Positions 56,010-64,000 of a stretch of DNA of 64,000 nucleotides are shown here, in pieces. Numbering within the stretch: the first letter of the stretch is position 1; the number at the start of each line of letters is the position of its first letter. Made by a program: the position numbers and the translations under genes. The stretch spans positions 45,755 to 109,754 of the forward strand of contig PBDF01000015.1 of NCBI GenBank assembly GCA_002717285.1, in the 5' to 3' direction. The DNA is from Magnetovibrio sp. GTDB lineage: Bacteria > Pseudomonadota > Alphaproteobacteria > Rhodospirillales_A > JABHCV01. Below the pieces are notes generated by a model. The model did not search any database. It was not told the DNA's origin and was given only the letters and a program-made list of their open reading frames with translations.

Positions 56010-57089
56010 CTAGATAAACTTACTAGTTTTGCTGGAAGACTTAAGTTGTCCGCAAGCAGCTAAGATATCGCGTCCTCGGGGTGTGCGGATCGGTGCAGTA
56101 TATCCTCCATCGTTTAGAATCTCAGAAAAGCGTTTAATGGCCGCTGAAGTTGAGCATTCATACTCAGCTCCAGGCCACTTATTGAATGGTATCAGGTTAA
56201 ACTTTGCTGGAATCCCTTTAACCATACGCAGTAATTCTCTTGCATCAGCAGTTGAGTCATTAATACCTCTCAGCATTACATATTCAAAAGTAATTCGTCG
56301 TGAATTGTTTGCGCCCGGATATTCTCGGCAAGCCTGTAATAACTGTTTTAAAGGGTATTTCTTGTTGATTGGCATAATTTCGTTTCGAAGTTCGTCATTT
56401 ACTGCATGCAGACTGATGGCAAGGTTTACACCTAATTCTGCACCACATTTACGAATTAAGGGTACAACACCTGAAGTTGACAATGTTATGCGGCGTTTTG
56501 AAATAGCAATTCCATCCCCATCCATTATTATATGTAGTGCCTTTGCTACATTCTCATAATTAAACAATGGTTCTCCCATGCCCATCATCACTATGTTAGA
56601 AAATAACCTCTCCCCTTTTTGGGATGGCCACTCTTTATAGGCATCTCTGGCCAACATTAATTGTCCAACAATTTCCTCTGCATTAAGGTTTCTGACTAGG
56701 CGTTGAGTTCCAGTATGGCAAAATGTACACGTTAGTGTACATCCTATTTGAGATGAAAGGCAAAGAGCTCCACGACCATCCTCTGGGATGAACACTGTTT
56801 CGGCTTCACTACCATCACGAAATTTTAACAACCACTTATGAGAGGTATCTTTTGATTTCTGTTGCTTTGAAAGTTTGGGTCTACCAACGACATAAAGCTC
56901 GCTTAGTTTTTGTTGGAGCGGTTTTGCAATCGTGGTCATGAGCTTGAAGTTGGTTTCCCCTCTGTTATAAATCCAATGCCAAAGTTGTTTTGCACGAAAG
57001 GGTTTTTCTCCAATTTTCTCTAGCTCTAACGCAAGCTCGGTTCGGTCAAGCCCTAATAAAGACAATTTTGCTGTATTTTTTTGACTCAT
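56010..57089 (-). CDS. rlmN: Dual-specificity 23S rRNA/tRNA adenine C2-methyltransferase RlmN
   Basis: RlmN methylates A2503 of 23S rRNA (and some tRNA A37) by radical SAM chemistry. The 359-residue protein has an N-terminal HhH-like region with FRAKQLWHWIYNRG, the radical SAM cluster IGCTLTCTFCHTGTQ (CX3CX2C), MGMGEPLFNYENV, and the ILNDGGYTAPIRTPRGRDILAACGQL end with the catalytic Cys. ATG 57089 is chosen; 57146 would overlap the upstream gene's stop. Confidence 0.96.
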   Translation of the reverse strand: MSQKNTAKLSLLGLDRTELALELEKIGEKPFRAKQLWHWIYNRGETNFKLMTTIAKPLQQKLSELYVVGRPKLSKQQKSKDTSHKWLLKFRDGSEAETVFIPEDGRGALCLSSQIGCTLTCTFCHTGTQRLVRNLNAEEIVGQLMLARDAYKEWPSQKGERLFSNIVMMGMGEPLFNYENVAKALHIIMDGDGIAISKRRITLSTSGVVPLIRKCGAELGVNLAISLHAVNDELRNEIMPINKKYPLKQLLQACREYPGANNSRRITFEYVMLRGINDSTADARELLRMVKGIPAKFNLIPFNKWPGAEYECSTSAAIKRFSEILNDGGYTAPIRTPRGRDILAACGQLKSSSKTSKFI

Positions 57090-57130
57090 TTTGATCTTTA
57101 CTATAGCGCAATTCTTATGACCAACGTAGC

Positions 57131-57643
57131 TTACTTTATTTTGCACGCTTTTCTTGCTGCTTTATGTGCAGCTGTGAAACCACTTAGTGAAAAGGTATCA
57201 GTAGTCTCAGTTCCACGAGAGGAGACCCCAACTACTATCATTTGAGATCCACGAATCATTGCTTGGGTTATTTGATTGTCTGTTTTGCTATCCTTTGCCC
57301 AACCATCGCTCCCTTGCGTGAAGAGCGTAAACTTTTTTTGGTTTATGGTTATGGTCGCCTTTGTGTTCTTTTTAAATTTATACCCTGCACGAAAGTTAAT
57401 TTCACCAGGCGCACTCTTTGCTGCTCTATGCGTAACCATAAAAAGTACGTCCCCTCGTTTTGTATAGTTTCCTTTTGACTTGGTGGCAAGACTGCTGAGA
57501 TAACAAACCTTTGTTTCTTTTTGTTTGAGTGTAAAGACGTACCAGTCTTTATAAACCTCAATAAATTTTGGTTCTTCTGCATGAACCAAATTAAATGAAT
57601 GCAACACAATGTACACACAACATAAAGAAAAAAACTTTTTCAT
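57131..57643 (-). CDS. Invasion-associated locus B (IalB) family protein
   Basis: The 170-residue protein has a signal peptide (MKKFFSLCCVYIVLHSFNLVHA) and an IalB-like domain: YKDWYVFTLKQKETKVCYLSS, RGDVLFMVTHR, INFRAGYKFKKN, FTLFTQGSDGWAKD and TFSLSGFTAAHKAARKACKIK. Two Cys probably form a disulfide. In Bartonella such proteins aid invasion; in free-living alphas the role is unclear. ATG 57643 places the signal peptide at the N-terminus. rlmN follows. Confidence 0.88.
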   Translation of the reverse strand: MKKFFSLCCVYIVLHSFNLVHAEEPKFIEVYKDWYVFTLKQKETKVCYLSSLATKSKGNYTKRGDVLFMVTHRAAKSAPGEINFRAGYKFKKNTKATITINQKKFTLFTQGSDGWAKDSKTDNQITQAMIRGSQMIVVGVSSRGTETTDTFSLSGFTAAHKAARKACKIK

Positions 57644-57869
57644 GTTTATATTGATAACCTGTCGTCTGATGATTGCCAATAGAACTAAATTGGCCAAAAA
57701 TTCTTTTGACACAAACTCATTTTTTATTTTTTTTAACATTAACTGTACTCATGTGATTGAAGAAGATTAACCACTTACTAAATAAAGGCTCTGGCCCATT
57801 TATTTGTAATCGTATGCCTCTCACTTAGGAACAAGTATTTTCTCTCTGCAATAGGTTTGTGTGTCGTAT

Positions 57870-58451
57870 TCAATCGTGGTCTTTTGGATGAACCTGTATT
57901 GGAGGCTTTGATAAATACTCCTTTGCTTTAGACCTAAACCTGGGCTCCCCAAACAAGGGCATGTCCTTTTCATCTATAGGGCCACCTGGTCTTTCGGGAC
58001 GTCTCTGGAAACGGCCCATGCTCTGAACTCGGTCATACATTACAATAGCAGCAGCAATTGATACATTTACGCAAAATTGCATGGGAATTCTAACAACATA
58101 TTCACAGAGGCTGACCATATCTTGAGATAGGGAGTTTCTCTCTGGGCCGAGCACATAGGCAGCACGTGTCGGATGCCTAAAACTTGGTAGTTCGATTGAA
58201 TCTTCGATCAGTTCAATGCCTACTAGTGTGCACTTTTTAGGTAACATCAGAGTTTGCTGGTCTGGGAACTCATAGAAAGGTGTATGGTTGAGGCTGTTTG
58301 AGGTGTCTGCCTTACCTCCTTCTTCAACAGGATATGCTGCTCCAACCGTAAACACAAAACTAGCGTTAAAGGCATGCGCCGTTCTAAAAATAGAGCCTAT
58401 ATTCATGGCTTTTGAAATACCCTCTACGCCAATACCAAAATAACCACGCAT
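57870..58451 (-). CDS. TrmH/SpoU-family RNA methyltransferase
   Basis: The 193-residue protein has the SPOUT knot motifs AMNIGSIFRTAHAF (motif 1), AAYVLGPERNSLS (motif 2) and IPMQFCVNVSIAAAIVMYDR (motif 3). The short N-terminus and a C-terminal Arg/Pro-rich tail mark a compact 2'-O-methyltransferase. The RNA target is unknown. Confidence 0.9.
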   Translation of the reverse strand: MRGYFGIGVEGISKAMNIGSIFRTAHAFNASFVFTVGAAYPVEEGGKADTSNSLNHTPFYEFPDQQTLMLPKKCTLVGIELIEDSIELPSFRHPTRAAYVLGPERNSLSQDMVSLCEYVVRIPMQFCVNVSIAAAIVMYDRVQSMGRFQRRPERPGGPIDEKDMPLFGEPRFRSKAKEYLSKPPIQVHPKDHD

Positions 58452-58481
58452 ACGGACAACCTCTTTTGTATAAAATTAAAT

Positions 58482-59708
58482 TTATGCTTTTGCTCTTTGT
58501 AATGACACTTCGCGAATCGGTAAGTGCATCAAAGCAGCTATAAAACCTAGCAAAATAGAACCATACCAAACTAGTTCATAAGAATTCATTTCATCAAATA
58601 GATAGCCCCCAATCCAGACACCAAAGAAGCTACCAAGTTGGTGTCCAAAATAAACAATTCCAAAAAGTGTAGCCATATATTGAGCACCAAATATCTTTGC
58701 AACCAATGCGCTTGTAAGGGGAACTGTTCCTAACCATAATAAGCCTATCATTATGGAAAATAAGTAAACTGAACCCTCACTTACTGGGAAACTAATAAAA
58801 ATTGAGAAAACGATAGCTCTGGTAAAATAAAGAAGGCTTAGTATATATCTCTTGGGGAAAATCCCCCCCAAAACACCACAAGCGTAGGTGCCTACAATAT
58901 TAAAAAAACCGATTAAAGCTAGTGCAATAGCGCTTGTTCGTGCGGTCATTCCAGCATCTTGTAAGTAAGCCGGTAAGTGCATTGCTAGAAATGCGACTTG
59001 AAATCCACAGACAAAAAAACCAATAGTCAATAATTGGTAACTTCTATTAGCTGCTGCTTCTGCAAGCGCTTCTCTCATCGTCTGTGAAACGAAATTTGTT
59101 GGTTGGTATGTTTTATCGCTTGCTTTACTCTGTAAAAAAGCAGCAGATATTATTATGGCGCAAACAACTACTGATAGTATGATTAGCGCTTGTGACCAGC
59201 CTTGGGTTTGAATTATCTGTTGGCCCAGTGGTGCCATAATAAATTGGCCGAATGATCCTCCAGCACTCGCAATGCCAAATGCCACGGACTGTCGTTCAAC
59301 TGGTACTAGGCGTCCAAGTGCTCCAAGAACAACTGAAAAACTAGTTGCGGCAAGTCCAAATCCTATAAGCCAGCCACCACCAATATTTAGGACAAATGGG
59401 GTTTCAGCTCCTGACATAACAAATAGACCAAACGAATAGATAATTGCACCACCTACAATTACTCTGCCACTACCGTAGCGATCAGCGATCATCCCGCAAA
59501 TAGGTTGAAACAATCCCCATAATAATTGCTGTAAAGCCATCGCAAAACCAAAGATTTCGCGATCAAACCCTAGTTCAAAATTCATTGGGGTTTGAAATAA
59601 CCCGAAAGTTGAACGAATGCCCATTGAGAGGCTTATGGCTAAAGCGGCGGCAATAATTAGCACATTGGTGTTTGAACGTAATGCTATGTTGGTAATTTTT
59701 TTTTGCAT
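58482..59708 (-). CDS. Major facilitator superfamily transporter
   Basis: The 408-residue protein has about 12 membrane helices. The family motif is seen in PICGMIADRYGSGRVIVGGAI between helices 2 and 3. It resembles oxalate/formate antiporter-like (OFA) members: GFDREIFGFAMALQQLLWGLFQP, ASAGGSFGQFIMAPLGQ. Substrate is not clear. It precedes the TrmH gene in the transcription direction. Confidence 0.9.
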   Translation of the reverse strand: MQKKITNIALRSNTNVLIIAAALAISLSMGIRSTFGLFQTPMNFELGFDREIFGFAMALQQLLWGLFQPICGMIADRYGSGRVIVGGAIIYSFGLFVMSGAETPFVLNIGGGWLIGFGLAATSFSVVLGALGRLVPVERQSVAFGIASAGGSFGQFIMAPLGQQIIQTQGWSQALIILSVVVCAIIISAAFLQSKASDKTYQPTNFVSQTMREALAEAAANRSYQLLTIGFFVCGFQVAFLAMHLPAYLQDAGMTARTSAIALALIGFFNIVGTYACGVLGGIFPKRYILSLLYFTRAIVFSIFISFPVSEGSVYLFSIMIGLLWLGTVPLTSALVAKIFGAQYMATLFGIVYFGHQLGSFFGVWIGGYLFDEMNSYELVWYGSILLGFIAALMHLPIREVSLQRAKA

Positions 59709-59847
59709 TTTTTAGATTTTTTTAAACGGCGGCTAAGGTTTAAGTCTTGATTGGTAATTTTAAGTAAAAATAAGTGCAATAAACACCATAAATTTCACCA
59801 CAAATAGATCAAAGTGTCCTAACAATTAATCTGGTTGAATGCTGAAT
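59709..59847. other. Short intergenic region, no gene seen
   Basis: AT-rich DNA between the MFS gene start and a possible small frame; promoter for the MFS gene expected here. Confidence 0.4.
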
Positions 59848-60057
59848 CTAATAATCTGCCGATGAAAATTCTAGTAAACAACGAGTTGTTGATAAAGGAC
59901 ATTTTCTAAGGTTTTCGCAAGCACCGTATTTTTTATAGCAAATAGTTCGTACTTTCCACTTAGCAGGCCATCTCGTATGCTTTAAAAAATTGTAATAATG
60001 TGCTCTTCTTTCAGTACAAATTATAAGTAGAGTAATCATAATCAAATAATTGTTCAT
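59848..60057 (-). CDS. Possible small secreted Cys-containing protein
   Basis: A frame of 69 residues begins with a short hydrophobic stretch (NNYLIMITLLIIC) and then has ICYKKYGACENLRKCPLSTTRCLLEF, with four more Cys. The size and layout look like a small secreted protein, but no ribosome site precedes ATG 60057 and I know no match. The frame runs opposite to the deacetylase gene just to the right. Confidence 0.3.
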   Translation of the reverse strand: MNNYLIMITLLIICTERRAHYYNFLKHTRWPAKWKVRTICYKKYGACENLRKCPLSTTRCLLEFSSADY

Positions 60058-60083
60058 ATTCTGTGACAAAGGAAATTCAGTAG

Positions 60084-60911
60084 ATGAAGTCAATACGAAC
60101 TTATGCGGAATTTACTAGTCACTTTGGAAATACTAGTCGACTACGTACCATTTTTCGCGATGCTGCAATTCTGGCGCTATCTGTTGGGAGAAATATAAGC
60201 AGTTCATCAAATTGGATACGTTTTCCTTATTATCACCACGTTTTTGATGATGAGCGTTATGGCTTTACTCGTCAACTAAACTATTTACGTGATTTTGGTG
60301 AATTTATCTCTCTTGATGATGTAGTCGGTTTGCTAAACTCTGGTGGAAAAATAGACGGGCGTTATTTTTGTGTAACTTTTGACGATGGGTTCAAAAATTG
60401 CCACACTAACGCAGTTCCAATCCTGATAGACAATGGAGCCAATGCAGTTTTTTTTATTGCCACCGGTTACATAGATACTGACCTAGAAAATGATAAGGAA
60501 AAATTGTTTAATTTTTTTGATTATGGGAAGATCTTGATAGAGTTTCTTAGCTGGCAGAATTGTCGTGATATGGCTGAAGCGGGTATGACTATTGGTTCGC
60601 ATACTGTTAATCACGCCCGTCTAGCTAAACTAGATGAAAAAGAGGTTGCTCATGAGCTGACTACGTCCAAAGAGATGATTGAAAATAACGTGGGTCAAGT
60701 GTGTAATCATTTTTGCATTCCTTTTGGTATTCCAAATCGTGACTACAAAGTTGAGCGTGATCTCAAACTCGTTCGTGCATCAGGATACAAGTCCATGTTA
60801 ACTACGCAGCGTGGAGCCACACATATGGGGGCGTCCCCATACCAATTATGTCGGGACCACATACTTGCCAATTGGTGTAATTATCAACTTCGTTATTTCC
60901 TAAGTTTATAA
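60084..60911 (+). CDS. Polysaccharide deacetylase (NodB-domain) family protein
   Basis: The 275-residue protein has a NodB homology domain: YFCVTFDDGFKNCHTNAVPIL (metal Asp) near residue 95, MTIGSHTVNHARLAKLD (SHXXXH metal ligands) near residue 173, and CIPFGIPNRDY. No signal peptide is seen, so it may act in the cytoplasm on a glycan precursor. It pairs with the following GNAT-like gene, ten bases on. Confidence 0.87.
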   Translation: MKSIRTYAEFTSHFGNTSRLRTIFRDAAILALSVGRNISSSSNWIRFPYYHHVFDDERYGFTRQLNYLRDFGEFISLDDVVGLLNSGGKIDGRYFCVTFDDGFKNCHTNAVPILIDNGANAVFFIATGYIDTDLENDKEKLFNFFDYGKILIEFLSWQNCRDMAEAGMTIGSHTVNHARLAKLDEKEVAHELTTSKEMIENNVGQVCNHFCIPFGIPNRDYKVERDLKLVRASGYKSMLTTQRGATHMGASPYQLCRDHILANWCNYQLRYFLSL

Positions 60912-60921
60912 GTATTTAAGT

Positions 60922-62064
60922 ATGTCTGATGCTACCATCGAAAGCTGTATTCTCCGTAGGGTTGAATTTAAAGACTCCGAAAGGGTAACGGAATTGCTAC
61001 GCAATCTAGGCCTGGTTTTGCCGGAAGGCCAAAAAGAAATACATAAGCATTGGCAAAGACTCTGGATAGATAATCCAGCACTGCAAATTAAGGGTGCCTC
61101 TCCAGCTCGTGGCTGGGTTCTTGAAAATGCAGAACGTATGGTCGGGTTCTTTGGTAATATTCCATTATTATATGATTATGGAGGTAGGCCAATTATTGTT
61201 GCTGATGCAAGTCAGTGGGGGGTTGAAAAAAATTACCGAAGTGAAACATCGCGCCTAGCTAAAGCCTATTTCACCCAAAAAAATGTAGCACTTCTGTTAG
61301 TGACTACCGGTATAAAGCCAACAGGACGCATTTTCTTACGCTATGGCGGTCGTCCTGTGCCACAGCTCGGTTGTGACCAAGTTTTACTGTGGGTTCTTAA
61401 TCCTCACGGGTTTATGCGTGCTGGCCTAACTAAAAAAGGGATTAATGAAAAAATCGCTGCTGTGGTTTCCTCAACCTGCGCACCAGTAATACGAGCTGGA
61501 ATTATGATCAGCAACCATAGCCCTTCGGGCATTGCAGAAAATATTGATCAAATCAAGGTTCATCAAATTGAGGATGAATTTGATGGGCTATGGTTGCGCA
61601 AGCGTGACGAAGTTGACTGTCTTATGGCGAATAGGACAAGTGAGTGCCTTAGATGGCACTTTGGCACAAAAAGTATGATGCAACGTACACACCTACTTGT
61701 ATGCAGGAAGCAAAAAGAATTGGTAGGATATGCTGCAATTATGCGAGAGGATGCTCCAAATATTGGACTAAAGCGACTTAAAATAATAGATCTTTTTGTA
61801 GCCAATAATAACGAGGAAGTAATTGATCGTTTGATTGCAGCGGCTTTTGAATTAGCGCAGTCCGACGGTTGCGATGTCTTGGAGCTGATTGGCTTGCCTA
61901 GTGCTTTGCGTGATTATATCATCTCTCGTCACAACCCATGTAGAAGGAAGCTGGAGACGTGGCCAGCTTTTTATAAAGTTATGCAAGATGATTTAAAAGC
62001 TCCGTTAAAAAGCGAAAATGCTTGGTATATGACTGGATATGATGGAGATACGGCACTTTTTTAA
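60922..62064 (+). CDS. GNAT-like acyltransferase-fold protein
   Basis: The 380-residue protein looks like two GNAT-type domains. The first has LRRVEFKDSERVTELLRNLGL and a core near VADASQWGVEKNYRSETSRLAKAYF; the second has LVCRKQKELVGYAAIMRED and LKIIDLFVANNNEEVIDRLIAAAFELA. This layout is shared by acetyltransferases near polysaccharide genes. With the deacetylase upstream it probably modifies a glycan; no motif fixes the substrate. Confidence 0.65.
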   Translation: MSDATIESCILRRVEFKDSERVTELLRNLGLVLPEGQKEIHKHWQRLWIDNPALQIKGASPARGWVLENAERMVGFFGNIPLLYDYGGRPIIVADASQWGVEKNYRSETSRLAKAYFTQKNVALLLVTTGIKPTGRIFLRYGGRPVPQLGCDQVLLWVLNPHGFMRAGLTKKGINEKIAAVVSSTCAPVIRAGIMISNHSPSGIAENIDQIKVHQIEDEFDGLWLRKRDEVDCLMANRTSECLRWHFGTKSMMQRTHLLVCRKQKELVGYAAIMREDAPNIGLKRLKIIDLFVANNNEEVIDRLIAAAFELAQSDGCDVLELIGLPSALRDYIISRHNPCRRKLETWPAFYKVMQDDLKAPLKSENAWYMTGYDGDTALF

Positions 62065-62155
62065 AATTGTCCATTATCTTGCGTTTCTAACTAGTTATGC
62101 ATAAATAATATTTTCTATCTATCCCAGTTTAGCTAATAACTAACTAGTATCAATA

Positions 62156-62968
62156 ATGGAAATAAAGATGTTTGCCAAATCAGGTCTTTTCGTTGAAGGA
62201 CAAAAATTTCAAAATGTAATTACAATTTTGATTGTACTCAATGCTATTGCGCTGGGCCTAGAAACAAATCCGAATATTATGAATCAATTTGGGAAGGAAC
62301 TGCATTTTTTTGATAACATTGTGTTAGCAATTTTTGGAGTTGAAATTGCAATTAAGCTATTACACCGACGTCTAGATTTTTTTAAAAGAGGTTGGAATAT
62401 CTTTGATTTTATCATTGTTAGTTTTGCATTAATACCAAGTTCGGGACCGTTAGAGGTTTTACGCACTCTCAGAATCTTCCGAGCTATGCGCTTACTGTCA
62501 GTTGTCCCTTCGATGAGAAAAGTCATTCAAGCCCTGTTTTTGGCCATTCCGGGTATTTTTTCTGTTGGCTCAATTATATTGTTAATCTTCTATGTGTCTT
62601 CCGTTCTAACAACAAACTTCTTTGGGACTGAATTTGACGAGTGGTTTGGTAGTATTGGCCGCTCTATGTATTCACTTTTTCAGATTATGACTCTTGAAAG
62701 TTGGTCTATGGGAATAGTGCGTCCTGTGATGGAGGTTTACCCATGGTCTTGGATCTTCTTTGTTGTCTTTATTTTGATTACTAGTTTTGCTGTTTTAAAT
62801 TTATTTATTGGTATTATTGTTGATGCTATGCAACAGCAGAGCTTTACAGAGAAAGTTTCAAACCGTGAAGAGGTTGCTATAACGCAGTCAAAAGCCACAG
62901 AGACCCACCATGAAATAATTGCACTCCGCCAAGAGGTGCGCGAGCTCAAAGAGTTGCTTCTTCGCTAG
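62156..62968 (+). CDS. Single-domain voltage-gated sodium channel (NavBac family)
   Basis: The 270-residue protein has six membrane helices. S4 has regularly spaced Arg (EVLRTLRIFRAMRLLSVVPSMRKV). The pore filter reads TLESWSM, as in bacterial sodium channels (TLESW), which points to sodium. The C-terminus ends in a coiled-coil helix (HHEIIALRQEVRELKELLLR) for tetramer assembly. ATG 62156 is used; ATG 62168 is possible. Confidence 0.94.
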   Translation: MEIKMFAKSGLFVEGQKFQNVITILIVLNAIALGLETNPNIMNQFGKELHFFDNIVLAIFGVEIAIKLLHRRLDFFKRGWNIFDFIIVSFALIPSSGPLEVLRTLRIFRAMRLLSVVPSMRKVIQALFLAIPGIFSVGSIILLIFYVSSVLTTNFFGTEFDEWFGSIGRSMYSLFQIMTLESWSMGIVRPVMEVYPWSWIFFVVFILITSFAVLNLFIGIIVDAMQQQSFTEKVSNREEVAITQSKATETHHEIIALRQEVRELKELLLR

Positions 62969-63242
62969 CGGAGGGACAATAAAAGATTATACAGGAAATA
63001 AAGAAGTATCCCTTCGAAAGAGGCAATTTAGGTGTGGTTTAAAAAAGTACACCAATGACTAAATTTGTTTAAATTTAATACCTTTTATATAAATTATTCA
63101 TATGCACGAGCAAGGTCTTGTGCCTCTTTAATTTAAGAGGGGGTCTTTCTGTATATTTTGTCACTAACTTAGACAAACAATTTGTAGGCTTAATTTATTA
63201 GGAGACCCATTAAGTCAAGAGAGTTCCGTAGGGTTTTTAGGG

Positions 63243-63452
63243 TCAGACTCCCTTTATCTCAGGTTTGTCATCACTCTTTCTAGGTTCACAACTTGTACTC
63301 ATTGAGATCACAGGTAAAGAGAACCGAAACGTATTTGCAGACTTCGTACACTCTTCGAGGTTCTCTTGAGGAATCCTCAACTCAAAAGTTTTCTGTTCCT
63401 TTCCGATCTTTTGTGATCCCATCGTAATCAAAACAACTAGCATATATTTCAT
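63243..63452 (-). CDS. Small putative secreted protein, 69 residues
   Basis: The frame begins MKYMLVVLITMGSQ, a short hydrophobic leader, and continues with KTFELRIPQENLEECTKSANTF and ISMSTSCEPRKSD. The two Cys and this order are common in small phage- or island-borne secreted proteins. GGAGGGA lies seven bases ahead of ATG 63452 on the minus strand, so translation is plausible. A longer frame starting at 63506 is less likely. No family is recognised. Confidence 0.5.
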   Translation of the reverse strand: MKYMLVVLITMGSQKIGKEQKTFELRIPQENLEECTKSANTFRFSLPVISMSTSCEPRKSDDKPEIKGV

Positions 63453-63569
63453 TATTCGGTTCCCTCCACGGAATCGAACCAATCTATGTATCCGATCATT
63501 TCCCAAACCTTATTGAAGGATATACTTGTCTCTTTGACTTTTTTCCGAACATGACCTGTAATCTCAGGC

Positions 63570-63671
63570 CTACCCAAGAATCTGCCAATGAACTGGTTTG
63601 GGTTGTAGCATGTCTTAGCGTACACAGCCAAACATGAAATTCATTAAGTTACTGTTTTATATTGGATTATT
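63570..63671. repeat. Diverged direct repeat, copy 1
   Basis: This 102-base unit matches copy 2 at a fixed offset of 175 bases. I count 88 identical positions of 102, and 74 of 81 in the right-hand core (63591-63671). It holds no frame of note. Confidence 0.8.
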
Positions 63672-63681
63672 ATTGAAGAAA

Positions 63682-63695
63682 TGGCGGAAGGAGAG
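63682..63695. repeat. Short copy of the tRNA-Ser 3' end
   Basis: TGGCGGAAGGAGAG matches the tRNA-Ser 3' end, TGGCGGAGGGAGAG (63878-63891), at 13 of 14 positions in the same orientation. It lies just right of repeat copy 1. It could be an attachment-site remnant or chance. Confidence 0.35.
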
Positions 63696-63744
63696 TCCGC
63701 CTTAAAGCAAGGTTTTCTGCGGCTATTGCGCCATTATTCAAATT

Positions 63745-63846
63745 CTACCCTCAAATTTACCCATAAACTGATTTGGATTGTAGCATGTCTCAGCGTATAC
63801 AGCCAAACATGAAATTCATTAAGCCACTGTTTTATATAGGATTATT
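63745..63846. repeat. Diverged direct repeat, copy 2
   Basis: Partner of copy 1, lying 31 bases past the 3' end of tRNA-Ser. Core text shared by both includes AGCCAAACATGAAATTCATT. It may mark a duplication of the tRNA flank. Confidence 0.8.
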
Positions 63847-63877
63847 GGACACTGGCGGACATCAGCAGACTAAGGTA

Positions 63878-63967
63878 TGGCGGAGGGAGAGGGATTCGAA
63901 CCCTCGATACGGTTTCCCGCATACACGCTTTCCAAGCGTGCGCCTTCAGCCACTCGGCCACCCCTCC
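63878..63967 (-). tRNA. tRNA-Ser (anticodon GGA)
   Basis: The 90-base segment on the minus strand folds as a class II tRNA. Acceptor GGAGGGG pairs with TCCCTCC, the D arm is TGGCCGAGTGGCTGAAGGC, the anticodon loop in CGCTTGGAAAGCG gives GGA, a long variable arm follows, and the T arm is GAGGGTTCGAATCCCTC. CCA is encoded. Confidence 0.96.
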
Positions 63968-64000
63968 TCTGGGGCCCGGCATGCTCTCAAATATCAGGCC

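Noticed and set aside
63455..63485. T-arm-like GGTTCGATTCC as a tRNA gene
   Set aside because: No acceptor, D or anticodon arm is present around it; the adjacent GGAGGGA is better explained as a ribosome site.

Overview
The window is a continuous stretch of an AT-rich alphaproteobacterial chromosome, most likely from a free-living marine, Rhodospirillales- or SAR116-like lineage. That placement is an inference from gene content: a cobaltochelatase-type B12 cluster, an IalB-family protein, the CbiG-CobJ fusion, the NAD-dependent formate dehydrogenase, and a single-domain bacterial sodium channel. No rRNA gene or phage region is visible. Two tRNA genes are present: Arg-ACG at about 31.2 kb and Ser-GGA at about 63.9 kb.

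Region 1 (1-18.4 kb) is a nearly complete cobalamin cluster: cobW (cut by the window edge), cobN, cobO, cobQ, cobD/cbiB, cobH, cobL, cobI, a cbiG-cobJ fusion, cobM, cobK, cbiD and cobB. It combines the late-cobalt (CobN) route with CbiG and CbiD, which belong to the early-cobalt route, and has no cobG/cobZ or cobF. A YSC84-type lipoprotein and a SCO1 copper chaperone are embedded in it, and a YcgN-family Cys cluster protein follows. A GC-rich segment with no known motif sits between cobD and cobH.

Region 2 (18.4-22.2 kb) holds small housekeeping genes: a DapA-like aldolase, a DUF45/YgjP peptidase, YjbQ, a secreted protein with four CX3C motifs, and an FAH/MhpD-type hydratase.

Region 3 (22.4-30.9 kb) is a cassette of eight minus-strand genes: FAD oxidoreductase, SDR epimerase with an altered active site, DegT aminotransferase, radical SAM enzyme, methyltransferase, HAD phosphatase, RfaE-like nucleotidyltransferase and TIGR04372-like glycosyltransferase. 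A DUF6165 gene is divergent from it across a promoter region with a perfect inverted repeat. It looks like a pathway for an unusual nucleotide-activated sugar and its transfer, and it is the best candidate here for an undescribed system.

Region 4 (31-45.9 kb) has a coiled-coil lipoprotein, a decayed yqaA pseudogene, panC-panB with a 35-residue FixQ-like microprotein upstream, and a one-carbon module. The module comprises a fused formate dehydrogenase beta/gamma subunit, fdsA, sat, and convergent fhs-folD. MsrA and a D-2-hydroxyacid dehydrogenase follow.

Region 5 (46-64 kb) contains a Bax-inhibitor family protein with a clear terminator, ybbP-ybbA divergent from tesA, a FIST protein, a fructosamine kinase, a low-molecular-weight phosphatase and argG. 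Next come a TetR regulator with three matching operator-like sites, rlmN, an IalB protein, a TrmH methyltransferase, an MFS transporter, a deacetylase plus GNAT-like pair and a sodium channel. The end is a small secreted protein and a diverged direct repeat beside tRNA-Ser.
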